Shown here: piece by piece, positions 45,107 through 53,174 of the stretch | Numbering within the stretch: the first letter of the stretch is position 1 | Layout: every line of letters starts with the position of its first letter | Source: Pelagimonas varians | GTDB lineage: Bacteria > Pseudomonadota > Alphaproteobacteria > Rhodobacterales > Rhodobacteraceae | NCBI RefSeq assembly: GCF_003208435.1 | Contig: NZ_QKMF01000021.1 | Span: 1 to 64,000, forward strand | Reading direction: 5' to 3' | DNA length: 64,000 nucleotides | Translations under genes and position numbers: made by a program | The notes under the pieces: model-generated | The model's database searches: none | Seen by the model: only the letters and a program-made list of their open reading frames with translations | Told to the model about the DNA's origin: nothing

Positions 45107-45865
45107 ATGAAGGGCATGCTGATTTTCAAACACGCCATGTCTATGGTGCTTCGGAATTGGCGTGAGGCGGTTCAAATCGGATTGGTTCCGATGTTTATCC
45201 TCTTTGGATTTTTGGTGGCGATTGTGGGCCCTGAAATCTTTGGCTTTGTTCAGCACGTCGACCCATTTGGAACAGAAGAGGTGCCAAGCAACGCCCTTTT
45301 GGCACCGATTTTTTGGGTTTTCGGTGCCATCATCCTTTGTGCCATATGGGTATTTGTGGGCTGGCATCGTTTTATTTTGCTAGGGATATATCCCAAAGGT
45401 TGGATTCCGCGGCCCTATCTGCGGGCGGTACTGGCGTACTTGGCACGCATTTTCATGCTGTTGCTCATCGGTTGCTTTTTGCTGGTTCTACTGACGATCC
45501 TATCGGCAGCGCTGTTAACCATGCCGGGGACGGGGAATATGGTGATTTTCGGTTTTTACGCCATCATCTTGATTGTGTTTACCCGCTTGTCCCCCATCCT
45601 ACCTGCAGCTGCGATCGGTAAGAACCTCAAACTGGTGCAGGCCCTTGCAGCAACAAAGGGGGCCAATGTTGATTTTCTGATAGTGATTGGTCTTTGCGCC
45701 TCGGTTGTTGTTGCTTTGGCACTGGGGGTTGGTCTGGTTGAAAGGCTGGTGGGAGGGATCAGTGTTTTACTGCTCATTCCGGCCAATCTGTTTTTGACAT
45801 TGCTAGCTGTCAGTATCGTCACAACAATCTATGGCCACTACGTTGAGAAGCGGCCGCTTACCTGA
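45107..45865 (+). CDS. Polytopic membrane protein of unknown function, copy A
   Basis: 252 residues from [15 protein letters not shown]. Five or six long hydrophobic segments (about 22-42, 65-87, 105-133, 140-160, 180-210, 220-240) with short loops and a C-terminal [11 protein letters not shown]. Copy B follows 80 bp later and shares both ends, loop motifs (NWREA.QIGLVP; .AFAATKGAN) and the upstream leader, so the pair arose by tandem duplication. Family not recognised; two short basic loops suggest orientation only. Perhaps transporter-like, but nothing specific is seen. Confidence 0.7.
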   Translation: MKGMLIFKHAMSMVLRNWREAVQIGLVPMFILFGFLVAIVGPEIFGFVQHVDPFGTEEVPSNALLAPIFWVFGAIILCAIWVFVGWHRFILLGIYPKGWIPRPYLRAVLAYLARIFMLLLIGCFLLVLLTILSAALLTMPGTGNMVIFGFYAIILIVFTRLSPILPAAAIGKNLKLVQALAATKGANVDFLIVIGLCASVVVALALGVGLVERLVGGISVLLLIPANLFLTLLAVSIVTTIYGHYVEKRPLT

Positions 45866-45885
45866 CCCCGCGCTAGGCACCATTG

Positions 45886-45930
45886 TTGACACAGGCCCGC
45901 GACGTGGTAGCCATTTGGCAGTTTTTACAA
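45886..45930 (+). promoter_or_regulatory. Duplicated upstream leader, copy 2
   Basis: TTGAC at 45886-45890, GTGGTAGCCAT from 45904 and a CAGTTTTT run, as before the first copy; distance to the ATG at 45945 is 42 bp from CGTGGTAG (40 in copy 1). Presence of a matching leader in the gap means the promoter region was copied with the gene, so copy B may be transcribed on its own. Confidence 0.55.
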
Positions 45931-45944
45931 ACGGTGAGGGTGTC

Positions 45945-46706
45945 ATGAAGGGCTGGCTGATTTTTAAACACGCATTTGGGATGGTGTTGCGCAATTGGCG
46001 CGAGGCTTTGCAAATTGGTTTGGTTCCGGTGCTGTTGGTGGTTGCCTTCGGCGTGGTGGTCTTGCGCTCGGCTGCGGTTGAATTGTTTCGCGGCGTGAAT
46101 CCCGAGGACATGGATTATGTCTTTTCGCAACCGCAGGTGATTTCGGGCGTTCTTGTGGTTTGGCTGGTGGCTGTGATGTCCATGCTGTGGATTGTGGTGA
46201 ACTGGCATAGGTTTGTTTTACTGGAAGAATTTCCAACAGGCTGGGTGCCGCCCTTTAGATTTGGTCCGGTGTTGGGCTATTTCGGGCGTATTATTTTGTT
46301 GGGGTTGCTGGCTTTGCTGCTGATGATCCCTGTGGGAATGGTTGCTGGCCTGCTGATGGTGATTCCGGTTTTGGGTGTGCTGGCCTTTGGTGCCGCGTAC
46401 GTTCTTTTGGCAATTGGCATCTATCGGGTGATTGTAATTCTGCCCGCCTGTGCGGTTGAAAAACCGATTTCGCTTGGGGCTGCTTTCGCTGCGACCAAGG
46501 GGGCGAATTTTGATATTTTTATCCTGATGATTGTTTCTTTCGGCGCTAACATTTTACTGCAACTGGTGATTTTGGCCTTCTCGGCGATTCTTCCGCTGCT
46601 AGGCATTCTTGTCTCGATCCCGGTTGCCCTTGCGCTTGCCTTGGTCAACGTCAGTGTACTGACAACGTTTTACGGTCACTATATCGAAGGTCGGCCGATT
46701 GAGTGA
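45945..46706 (+). CDS. Polytopic membrane protein of unknown function, copy B
   Basis: 253 residues from MKGWLIFKHAFGMVL (GAGGG 6 bp upstream). Same membrane-segment pattern and same end motif (YGHYIEGRPIE) as copy A, but inner segments have diverged (loop VELFRGVNPEDMDYVFSQP unlike copy A). This points to an old duplication with separate specialisation. Function unknown. Downstream ilvA starts 36 bp later. Confidence 0.7.
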   Translation: MKGWLIFKHAFGMVLRNWREALQIGLVPVLLVVAFGVVVLRSAAVELFRGVNPEDMDYVFSQPQVISGVLVVWLVAVMSMLWIVVNWHRFVLLEEFPTGWVPPFRFGPVLGYFGRIILLGLLALLLMIPVGMVAGLLMVIPVLGVLAFGAAYVLLAIGIYRVIVILPACAVEKPISLGAAFAATKGANFDIFILMIVSFGANILLQLVILAFSAILPLLGILVSIPVALALALVNVSVLTTFYGHYIEGRPIE

Positions 46707-46742
46707 CTTGCACGCGGGCCGGGTCTGGGTCACTCATCGCAA

Positions 46743-47969
46743 ATGAGTGATTTTCAGCACAAAGCCCGCCAAGCCACCGCAGCGATGCGCGAGGTGTTTC
46801 CAGAAACGCCTTTGCTGCGCAACGATCATCTTTCGCAACGGTTTGATGCTGATATTTGGCTCAAGCGCGAAGATCTGAGCCCGGTGCGCAGTTATAAACT
46901 GCGCGGTGCGTTGAATGCGATGCGCAAACAGCAAGACAAGGGTCTGTTTGTCTGTGCCAGCGCTGGAAATCACGCCCAAGGTGTCGCCTATATGTGCAAG
47001 CATTTTGGCGTGCGCGGCGTGATCTTTATGCCGGTCACAACACCACAACAAAAAATTCAGAAAACGGGCATGTTCGGCGGTGACAATGTCGAAATCCGCC
47101 TTGTTGGGGACTATTTTGACGATTGTCTTGGGGCTGCGCAGGCGTTTTGTGCATCCGAAGGCGGGCATTTCTTGTCGCCCTTCGATGACGAGGATGTCAT
47201 CGAAGGACAGGCCAGTGTCGGGGTGGAAATTGCCGAACAGTTGGGGCGGGTTCCCGACCACTTGGTTATTCCAGTGGGCGGCGGCGGCCTTAGTTCCGGT
47301 TTGCTCAGCTATTTTGGAACGCAGACACAATATACGTTTGTTGAACCCTTGGGGGGGGCTTGCTTGCGCGCAGCGTTGCAAGCGGGAAAACCCACAAGTC
47401 TGCCAAAGGTAGACACCTTTGCCGACGGGGCGGCAGTGGCCAAGATTGGTGCAAAGACTTTTGCGATTCTAAAGGGGGTTGGTTTGGCCAGCTCGCTTAC
47501 AATTCCCGAAGACCGCCTCTGTACGACCATGATTGAACTGCTGAACGTCGAAGGTATTGTTTTGGAACCGGCAGGAGCCCTGTCCATTGATGCGCTCAAA
47601 GATCTTGGGCAGGCGATCAAGGGACGTACGGTTGTCTGCGTTGCATCTGGTGGCAACTTTGATTTTGAAAGATTGCCAGAGGTCAAAGAGCGTGCGCAAC
47701 GGTATTCGGGGGTGAAAAAGTACTTTATCCTTCGTTTGCCGCAACGGCCCGGCGCATTGAAGGATTTCTTGAATCTGCTTGGCCCCGATGATGATATCGC
47801 AAGATTTGAGTATCTGAAGAAATCGGCACGAAACTTTGGCTCGGTTCTGATTGGTATCGAGACGAGTGATCCAGAACAGTTTGCGCAATTGTTCAATCGT
47901 CTGGATGCCAATGGGTTTGCATACCAAGACATCACCGAAGACGAAATCCTGGCGCAATTTGTGATCTAA
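46743..47969 (+). CDS. ilvA: Threonine ammonia-lyase (biosynthetic, short ilvA form)
   Basis: 408 residues. PLP Lys in VRSYKLRGALNAM (K52), the glycine-rich phosphate clamp VGGGGLSSGLL, and one C-terminal ACT-like domain (about 325-408; KYFILRLPQRPGALKDFL). Deaminates threonine to 2-oxobutanoate for isoleucine synthesis. One regulatory domain rather than two places it in the shorter IlvA class. Weak RBS before the ATG. Confidence 0.92.
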   Translation: MSDFQHKARQATAAMREVFPETPLLRNDHLSQRFDADIWLKREDLSPVRSYKLRGALNAMRKQQDKGLFVCASAGNHAQGVAYMCKHFGVRGVIFMPVTTPQQKIQKTGMFGGDNVEIRLVGDYFDDCLGAAQAFCASEGGHFLSPFDDEDVIEGQASVGVEIAEQLGRVPDHLVIPVGGGGLSSGLLSYFGTQTQYTFVEPLGGACLRAALQAGKPTSLPKVDTFADGAAVAKIGAKTFAILKGVGLASSLTIPEDRLCTTMIELLNVEGIVLEPAGALSIDALKDLGQAIKGRTVVCVASGGNFDFERLPEVKERAQRYSGVKKYFILRLPQRPGALKDFLNLLGPDDDIARFEYLKKSARNFGSVLIGIETSDPEQFAQLFNRLDANGFAYQDITEDEILAQFVI

Positions 47970-48000
47970 CACCCGATTTACGCGGTTCACTAGATAGCTG

Positions 48001-48336
48001 CTACGCGGCAAGCCTGGCCGGAAGTTCGGCCTGAAACACGTCACGCGAGCCTTCGTAGGTTGTGCGCAATTCATCCGGTGAAACGACCCCAACACGGCCT
48101 GAAGCTGCTGCTTTTTCGCCTTTTAGGCAAAGCTGCGCCAAGGCTTCGAAGCCCAGATTCAGCGCTGCGCCCTTGAGAAAATGCATCTGCTCTTCGGCAA
48201 TTACGGCATCATCTGCTCCTTCAGCGTAGACACCAATAGAGTTTTCAACCTCGTCCAGAAACAGTTCAACGACTTCACCAAAGTCTTCTGCACCGATTTC
48301 TTCTACGAGTTCGTCAACGCGAGACCAGTCGATCAT
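48001..48336 (-). CDS. Histidine phosphotransfer (Hpt) domain protein
   Basis: 111 residues, all helical. Phosphorylatable His in EEQMHFLKGAALNLGFEAL (H52), the standard Hpt HxLKGAA pattern. A single-domain phosphorelay shuttle. Divergent from a response regulator with phosphatase domain, which is the likely partner; the pair shares a 149-bp promoter gap. Confidence 0.88.
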   Translation of the reverse strand: MIDWSRVDELVEEIGAEDFGEVVELFLDEVENSIGVYAEGADDAVIAEEQMHFLKGAALNLGFEALAQLCLKGEKAAASGRVGVVSPDELRTTYEGSRDVFQAELPARLAA

Positions 48337-48485
48337 AGGTCACCTCCTGCTTGTGAAAATACGGGCTGAGGGTGAACAAGAGGTTTCCGAGACAATTGGG
48401 ATAGCTTGCATTTTATGTTTCAGTCGTCGTTAAGAGTCTGGGCTTAGGACGGTACTCAAGCAAGACTCTGTTCAAAGGAATCGCC

Positions 48486-49766
48486 GTGCAAACTGACCCC
48501 GTCAACAAACCAGCCGCGCTGACGGGTGTCGTGCGCGTTGTGCTGATTGTTGATGACAGTCGGTTACAATTGCGGATCATGACCGCCATGCTAAGCCGTA
48601 TGGGTTTCGAAGTTCTGTCCGCTGAGTCCGGCGCAGAGGCCTTGGAAATTTGCGCCAAAGACAAGCCAGATTTGGTTTTGTCCGATTGGATGATGCCGGG
48701 GATGGATGGTCTTGAGCTGTGCCGTAAGTTCCGGGACATGCACCGCGACAGCTATGGATATTTCATCCTTCTTACATCCAAGAGTGAGAAGGGGGATGTG
48801 GCACAAGGACTGGATGCAGGGGCAGACGACTTCCTGACGAAGCCGGTAAACTCCCATGAATTGCGCGCGCGGATCAATGCAGGTGCGCGGGTCTTGTCAA
48901 TGGAACGGCAGCTGTCTGATAAAAACAGACAAGTGTCTGAGGCATTGACTGAACTGCAAGAAATACACGAAGCCATCGACAAGGATTTACGTCAGGCCCG
49001 CACAATTCAACAATCGCTTGTTCCTGAGCGGGTTTGCGAAGTTGCGACATCGCGGGTCAGCCTTTTGCTGCGTCCTTGCGGGCATGTTGGGGGCGACTTG
49101 GTGGGGATGTTCCGCCCCGGATACGATCGCCTTGGCCTTTATAATATTGACGTTTCGGGTCACGGAATCACCTCGGCCATGGTGACGGCGCGTGTTGCAG
49201 GTTATCTTTCCAGTAACTTCCCAGATCAAAACGTCGCTTTGGAAAAACGGTTTTCCCGATTTTATGCCATGAGAGAACCTGCAGAAACGGCCTGTCTGCT
49301 GAACCAAAGACTGGTAGCTGATCCGGGGGTTGAGGAATATTTGACCATGGCATACTGCGCGGCCGACCTTCAAACGGGCCGTGTCCGAATGGTTCAAGCG
49401 GGGCATTCACCGCCGATGATTTTGCGGGCGAACGGGGATGTGGACTTCATTGGTGATGGCGGATTACCCATCGGTTTGATCGAAGAAGTCGACTATGATC
49501 AGCATGAATTCCAAATGCATTCAGGTGATATGCTATTGCTCTATTCTGACGGTTTCACAGAAGCCGTTATGAACAACGGAGAGATGTTGGGCGAGGATGG
49601 TTTGGCCGTCTTCTTCAAAGAAGCGGCCCGATGCGGTCAGGGTCCCGATTTGGTAGAAGACTTGTACTGGCGGCTGACCTCGCAGATGGAGGACCCGACC
49701 AAGCTGAGCGACGATGTATCTGCCGCCCTGTTAGAGTTTGACATTCTCAAGGAGCGGGTTGATTGA
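48486..49766 (+). CDS. Response regulator with C-terminal PP2C/SpoIIE-type phosphatase domain
   Basis: 426 residues from a GTG. Receiver domain about 15-135 with acidic D23/D24, phospho-acceptor D67 (LVLSDWMMPGMDG) and K119 (FLTKPVN). A coiled coil (about 140-175) links to a SpoIIE-type Ser/Thr phosphatase (about 185-425; GGDLVGMF; DVSGHGITSAM; AGHSPPMIL; LLLYSDGFTEA). Such proteins dephosphorylate anti-sigma-factor antagonists in partner switching; RbaY of Rhodobacter capsulatus has a similar layout, a comparison from memory. Targets not in the window. Confidence 0.9.
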   Translation: MQTDPVNKPAALTGVVRVVLIVDDSRLQLRIMTAMLSRMGFEVLSAESGAEALEICAKDKPDLVLSDWMMPGMDGLELCRKFRDMHRDSYGYFILLTSKSEKGDVAQGLDAGADDFLTKPVNSHELRARINAGARVLSMERQLSDKNRQVSEALTELQEIHEAIDKDLRQARTIQQSLVPERVCEVATSRVSLLLRPCGHVGGDLVGMFRPGYDRLGLYNIDVSGHGITSAMVTARVAGYLSSNFPDQNVALEKRFSRFYAMREPAETACLLNQRLVADPGVEEYLTMAYCAADLQTGRVRMVQAGHSPPMILRANGDVDFIGDGGLPIGLIEEVDYDQHEFQMHSGDMLLLYSDGFTEAVMNNGEMLGEDGLAVFFKEAARCGQGPDLVEDLYWRLTSQMEDPTKLSDDVSAALLEFDILKERVD

Positions 49767-49770
49767 AAAC

Positions 49771-50205
49771 CTATAGACAAAATTTTTCCACGAAATGTGC
49801 ATCGCCAGGATTGTCCAGCCGCAATGCTGCTGCTTTCAGGCCCAGCCATAAGGCGCGATGACCCGGCTCGGTTGGTGCGCTCAGTTTGCGCACGGGACGG
49901 GCGCAATAGATAATACAAAGCTTTTCGGCCCAAAGGTCGTATTCGGGCATAAAAGTGAACCGGCGAAAGGCACCTAGCCGGACCGCCCTGCCAATTTTCC
50001 ACCCTGTTTCTTCCATGACTTCACGGTGCAAGGCCGCCAGTGGGTGTTCACCTTGATCTATCCCCCCGCCAGGTAGTTGCAGTTCGGGACCAGGGGCCTG
50101 TTCGGTTAATAGCAATCGGCCGTTTCTCGGCAAAATAGCATAGGCACCGGGCCGCAAAGTATATCGTTTTTCTTGCTGTGGCGGGCTACCAAAGCGCTTC
50201 ATCAT
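49771..50205 (-). CDS. Nudix hydrolase
   Basis: 144 residues from the double ATG at 50200-50205. Complete Nudix box GGGIDQGEHPLAALHREVMEETGW with the metal-binding REVMEE. Substrate unknown (8-oxo-dGTP, ADP-ribose or other). 4-bp gap to the convergent phosphatase gene; divergent from hslO. Confidence 0.87.
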   Translation of the reverse strand: MMKRFGSPPQQEKRYTLRPGAYAILPRNGRLLLTEQAPGPELQLPGGGIDQGEHPLAALHREVMEETGWKIGRAVRLGAFRRFTFMPEYDLWAEKLCIIYCARPVRKLSAPTEPGHRALWLGLKAAALRLDNPGDAHFVEKFCL

Positions 50206-50282
50206 GACTTGGCCCTTTGCGTTTGACTTGATCGCACCTATATGGCTGCGATATGCCATCCCCCGGCAGATAAGGAAACCCC

Positions 50283-51260
50283 ATGAGCATTGGCACCAAA
50301 ATCGCTTGGGACGATACAGTCCTGCCCTTTCAGCTTGACCGCACAGATATGCGTGGCCGTGTGGCCCGTTTGGACGGCGTTTTGTCAGGTGTTTTGAAAC
50401 AACACGCCTATCCAGAACCCGTCGAAGCACTTGTGGCTGAGATGGCTTTGTTGACTGCATTGATTGGTCAAACCATTAAGCTGCGCTGGAAATTGTCGCT
50501 ACAGGTTCAGACCAAAGGTGCGGTACGCATGATTGCGACCGACTACTATGGCCCGTCCGAAGAGGGTGAGCCGGCTCGCATCCGCGCCTATGCCAGTTTC
50601 GACAAGGATCGGATTACCGACATTGCGCCGTTTGAGCTGCTCGGCAAAGAAGGGTATTTCGCGGTCTTGGTTGATCAGGGCGATGGAATGAAACCCTATC
50701 AGGGGATCACCGGGCTGGCTGGAAACAGCCTGTCAGATTGCGCTACCGCATACTTTGAGCAGTCCGAACAGCTGCCGACACGTTTTGGCTTATCCTTTGG
50801 TAAATCGACCGAGCCTGGCGTTCCGGAACATTGGCGCGCTGGCGGGATCATGTTGCAACACATGCCCAAGCAATCGCCCTTGATGAAAGGCGCGGAACAC
50901 GTGGTCGCCCAGCCGGCGCAAACTGCAGCTGAGATGGCGGAAAACTGGGATCGGGTGAACTTCCACCTCGACACTGTTGATGATCTTGAGCTGATTGGCC
51001 CTAGCGTGACACCAACAACCCTGCTGACCCGCCTGTTCCACGAAGAACAGCCCCGTGTCTTTGACCCGCAGCCGGTCAAATTCGGCTGTACCTGTTCCGA
51101 AGACCGCGTGCGCCAAAGCCTGTCGATCTATTCGGCCAAGGACATCAAGACGATGACCACGGACGACGGCAAGGTAACCGCAGATTGTCAGTTCTGCTCG
51201 GCGCATTATGTTCTTGATCCTTTGACTGTTGGATTTGAGGCAAAAGATGCCGATCACTGA
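50283..51260 (+). CDS. hslO: Redox-regulated chaperone Hsp33
   Basis: 325 residues with the Hsp33 N-terminal fold (FQLDRTDMRGRVARLD) and the C-terminal zinc site: CxC at about 267-269 (FGCTCSEDRV) and CxxC at about 302-305 (CQFCSAHYVL). Activated when the cysteines are oxidised and zinc is lost. Strong AAGGAA RBS. Overlaps the next gene by 14 bp. Confidence 0.95.
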   Translation: MSIGTKIAWDDTVLPFQLDRTDMRGRVARLDGVLSGVLKQHAYPEPVEALVAEMALLTALIGQTIKLRWKLSLQVQTKGAVRMIATDYYGPSEEGEPARIRAYASFDKDRITDIAPFELLGKEGYFAVLVDQGDGMKPYQGITGLAGNSLSDCATAYFEQSEQLPTRFGLSFGKSTEPGVPEHWRAGGIMLQHMPKQSPLMKGAEHVVAQPAQTAAEMAENWDRVNFHLDTVDDLELIGPSVTPTTLLTRLFHEEQPRVFDPQPVKFGCTCSEDRVRQSLSIYSAKDIKTMTTDDGKVTADCQFCSAHYVLDPLTVGFEAKDADH

Positions 51261-51849
51261 CCAAATCGAAATTCTCAAGGCGGCGCTGGGCGAAAGTTCG
51301 GCACCGTCCTCTGATTTCGACTTGAATCCCGATGTGCAAATGCCGGCTGGGCGGAAATTACGGCCAGCGGGGGTATTGGTGGCATTTCAAAAGGGGCCAA
51401 ACGGGCTGGAGCTGGTGTTGACCAAGCGGTCTTCGCGTCTAAAACACCACCCGGGCCAGATCGCGTTTCCGGGTGGAAAGGTCGACGAAGGGGATGCTGA
51501 CGTCATCGCCGCAGCGCTGCGTGAGGCCGACGAAGAGATCGGCCTGAACCCAAGCAACGTAGAGGTCATTGGGACCCTGCCATGCCATGAAACGGTGACG
51601 GCCTTTCAAGTGACGCCTGTTTTGGCCCTTGTTAGAGACTATTTTACACCAATTCCTGAACCGGGAGAGGTGGATGAAGTCTTTTCTGTTCCGTTTGAAC
51701 ATGTCGTCGATCCCGCCCGTTACAGCATTCAATCCCGTCGTTGGCAGGGACGTCGGCGTCACTATTTCACGGCTCCGTTTGGGCCGTACTACATCTGGGG
51801 CGCCACAGCGCGGATGTTGCGCGGGCTGGCTGATCGGGTGACGCGATGA
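51247..51849 (+). CDS. Nudix hydrolase, CoA pyrophosphatase type
   Basis: 200 residues from ATG at 51247 (GAGG 6 bp upstream). Nudix box FPGGKVDEGDADVIAAALREADEEIGL, preceded by the NUDIX-CoA consensus RSSRLKHHPGQIAFPGG. Likely splits CoA into 4'-phosphopantetheine and 3',5'-ADP. Overlaps hslO by 14 bp and the CCA-adding enzyme by 4 bp, so the three are coupled. Confidence 0.88.
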   Translation: MPITDQIEILKAALGESSAPSSDFDLNPDVQMPAGRKLRPAGVLVAFQKGPNGLELVLTKRSSRLKHHPGQIAFPGGKVDEGDADVIAAALREADEEIGLNPSNVEVIGTLPCHETVTAFQVTPVLALVRDYFTPIPEPGEVDEVFSVPFEHVVDPARYSIQSRRWQGRRRHYFTAPFGPYYIWGATARMLRGLADRVTR

Positions 51850-53009
51850 CCACGGTCTCCGGTGATTGGTTGACGTCTGCTGGGGCCCAGTCGGTTTTGG
51901 CGATGCTCGAAGATTCCGGATATAGTGCCTATGCGGTGGGTGGTTGTGTGCGAAATGCACTGCTGGATGTTGCTGTCGCAGACGTGGATATTTCCACCAA
52001 CGCCCGTCCACAGACCGTGATTGAGTTGGCGAAAAAAGCGGGTCTGCGGTCCGTTCCAACCGGGGTAGATCATGGAACCGTCACCGTTGTTGCGGAGGGT
52101 GAAGGCTATGAAGTCACCACGTTTCGCGCTGACATCGAGACGGATGGCCGCCGGGCCGTGGTGCAGTTTTCCGACGACATCGGCCAAGACGCCATTCGCC
52201 GAGATTTCACAATGAATGCACTTTATGCAGACCGTCGCGGTCTTGTACTTGATCCATTGGGCGGGCTTCCTGACCTTCGAGCTAGGCATCTAAGATTCAT
52301 AGAAGATGCAGACCTTCGCATCCGCGAAGATTATCTGCGCATTTTGCGGTTTTTTCGGTTTTTCGCATGGTTTGGCGATCCTGAGGCAGGCATGGATGCC
52401 GACGCCTTGGCCGCCATTGCAGGAAATTTGGACGGGCTTTCGCAGCTATCGCGCGAAAGGGTCGGTTCTGAGATGATCAAGCTGTTGTCGGCAGCCGATC
52501 CGGTTATGGCCGTCGCGGTTATGGAGCAAACAGGAGTGTTAATGCAGATCCTTCCGGGGGCCGTTTCTCGCAGCTTGGGGCCGTTGATCTTGCATGAAAC
52601 CACGCTGTCTTTGGCCCCCAACGCGCTGCGCCGCTTGGCCGTTATGGGGTTTTCGGATGGTCCTTCTTTGCGTTTGTCAAAAGCCCAGCAAAGGCAACTT
52701 GACCTGTATCGGAGCCTGATTGGCGCGACCGAGCCACCCAAAGTAATCGCATATCGCCACGGGGCAAAAGTGGCCACCGAGGCGATTGCATTGCAAGCTG
52801 CAAGCTTTGAACACCCTTTGACCTTGCCGGATGTGCCAAGCCTACAAGCCGCCGCATCCTTCCGGTTTCCAGTGATTGCCGCTGACCTGATGCCTGAGAT
52901 TTCGGGCGCAGCCCTTGGACGGACTTTAAAACATCTCGAAAACCTTTGGATCGCCTCTGATTTCACTTTGGGCAAAGAAGCGCTTTTGGCATTGCGCGGC
53001 GAGGGGTGA
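51846..53009 (+). CDS. CCA tRNA nucleotidyltransferase / poly(A) polymerase family
   Basis: 387 residues. Head-domain motif AVGGCVRNALLDVAVADVDISTNA with the two metal aspartates (DVD), FTMNALYADRRG and the RNA-binding helix region (RFIEDADLRIREDYLRILRFFRF). Could add CCA to tRNA or be a poly(A) polymerase of this clan; size and domain order favour CCA addition, but the two are hard to tell apart by eye. Ends 47 bp before the small leader ORF. Confidence 0.87.
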   Translation: MTTVSGDWLTSAGAQSVLAMLEDSGYSAYAVGGCVRNALLDVAVADVDISTNARPQTVIELAKKAGLRSVPTGVDHGTVTVVAEGEGYEVTTFRADIETDGRRAVVQFSDDIGQDAIRRDFTMNALYADRRGLVLDPLGGLPDLRARHLRFIEDADLRIREDYLRILRFFRFFAWFGDPEAGMDADALAAIAGNLDGLSQLSRERVGSEMIKLLSAADPVMAVAVMEQTGVLMQILPGAVSRSLGPLILHETTLSLAPNALRRLAVMGFSDGPSLRLSKAQQRQLDLYRSLIGATEPPKVIAYRHGAKVATEAIALQAASFEHPLTLPDVPSLQAAASFRFPVIAADLMPEISGAALGRTLKHLENLWIASDFTLGKEALLALRGEG

Positions 53010-53056
53010 CAAACGTAGGATTCTGCGCTATCACACAATCAACCCAAGGAGGATAC

Positions 53057-53095
53057 ATGATGGTGCGAGACAGGTTTTATTTCAGCTACGTCTGA
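53057..53095 (+). CDS. Tiny leader ORF (12 codons) with a strong RBS
   Basis: ATG at 53057 (a second ATG at 53060) preceded by AAGGAGG at 53046-53052, the best Shine-Dalgarno in the neighbourhood. Predicted peptide MMVRDRFYFSYV, ending TGA at 53093-53095; five of the last six residues before the final Val are aromatic or Ser. It stops 79 bp before the ABC exporter start. Small size means no homology can be judged; the RBS and the hairpin over its second half support real translation. Confidence 0.5.
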   Translation: MMVRDRFYFSYV

Positions 53096-53103
53096 GCCTG
53101 TCT
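53068..53103 (+). promoter_or_regulatory. Hairpin spanning the leader ORF
   Basis: AGACAGG (53068-53074) pairs with CCTGTCT (53097-53103); inside, TCAG pairs with CTGA. The stem holds the second half of the leader ORF and its stop codon, so a ribosome translating the leader would melt it. Fits a translation-coupled attenuator or riboregulatory leader for the downstream exporters. Confidence 0.5.
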
Positions 53104-53174
53104 GCATGTGTGGTCCGGCAATGGCTGCACTCTCTTCACCATTATGATTACCGCTCTATTCAGGAGCCCTCCGA

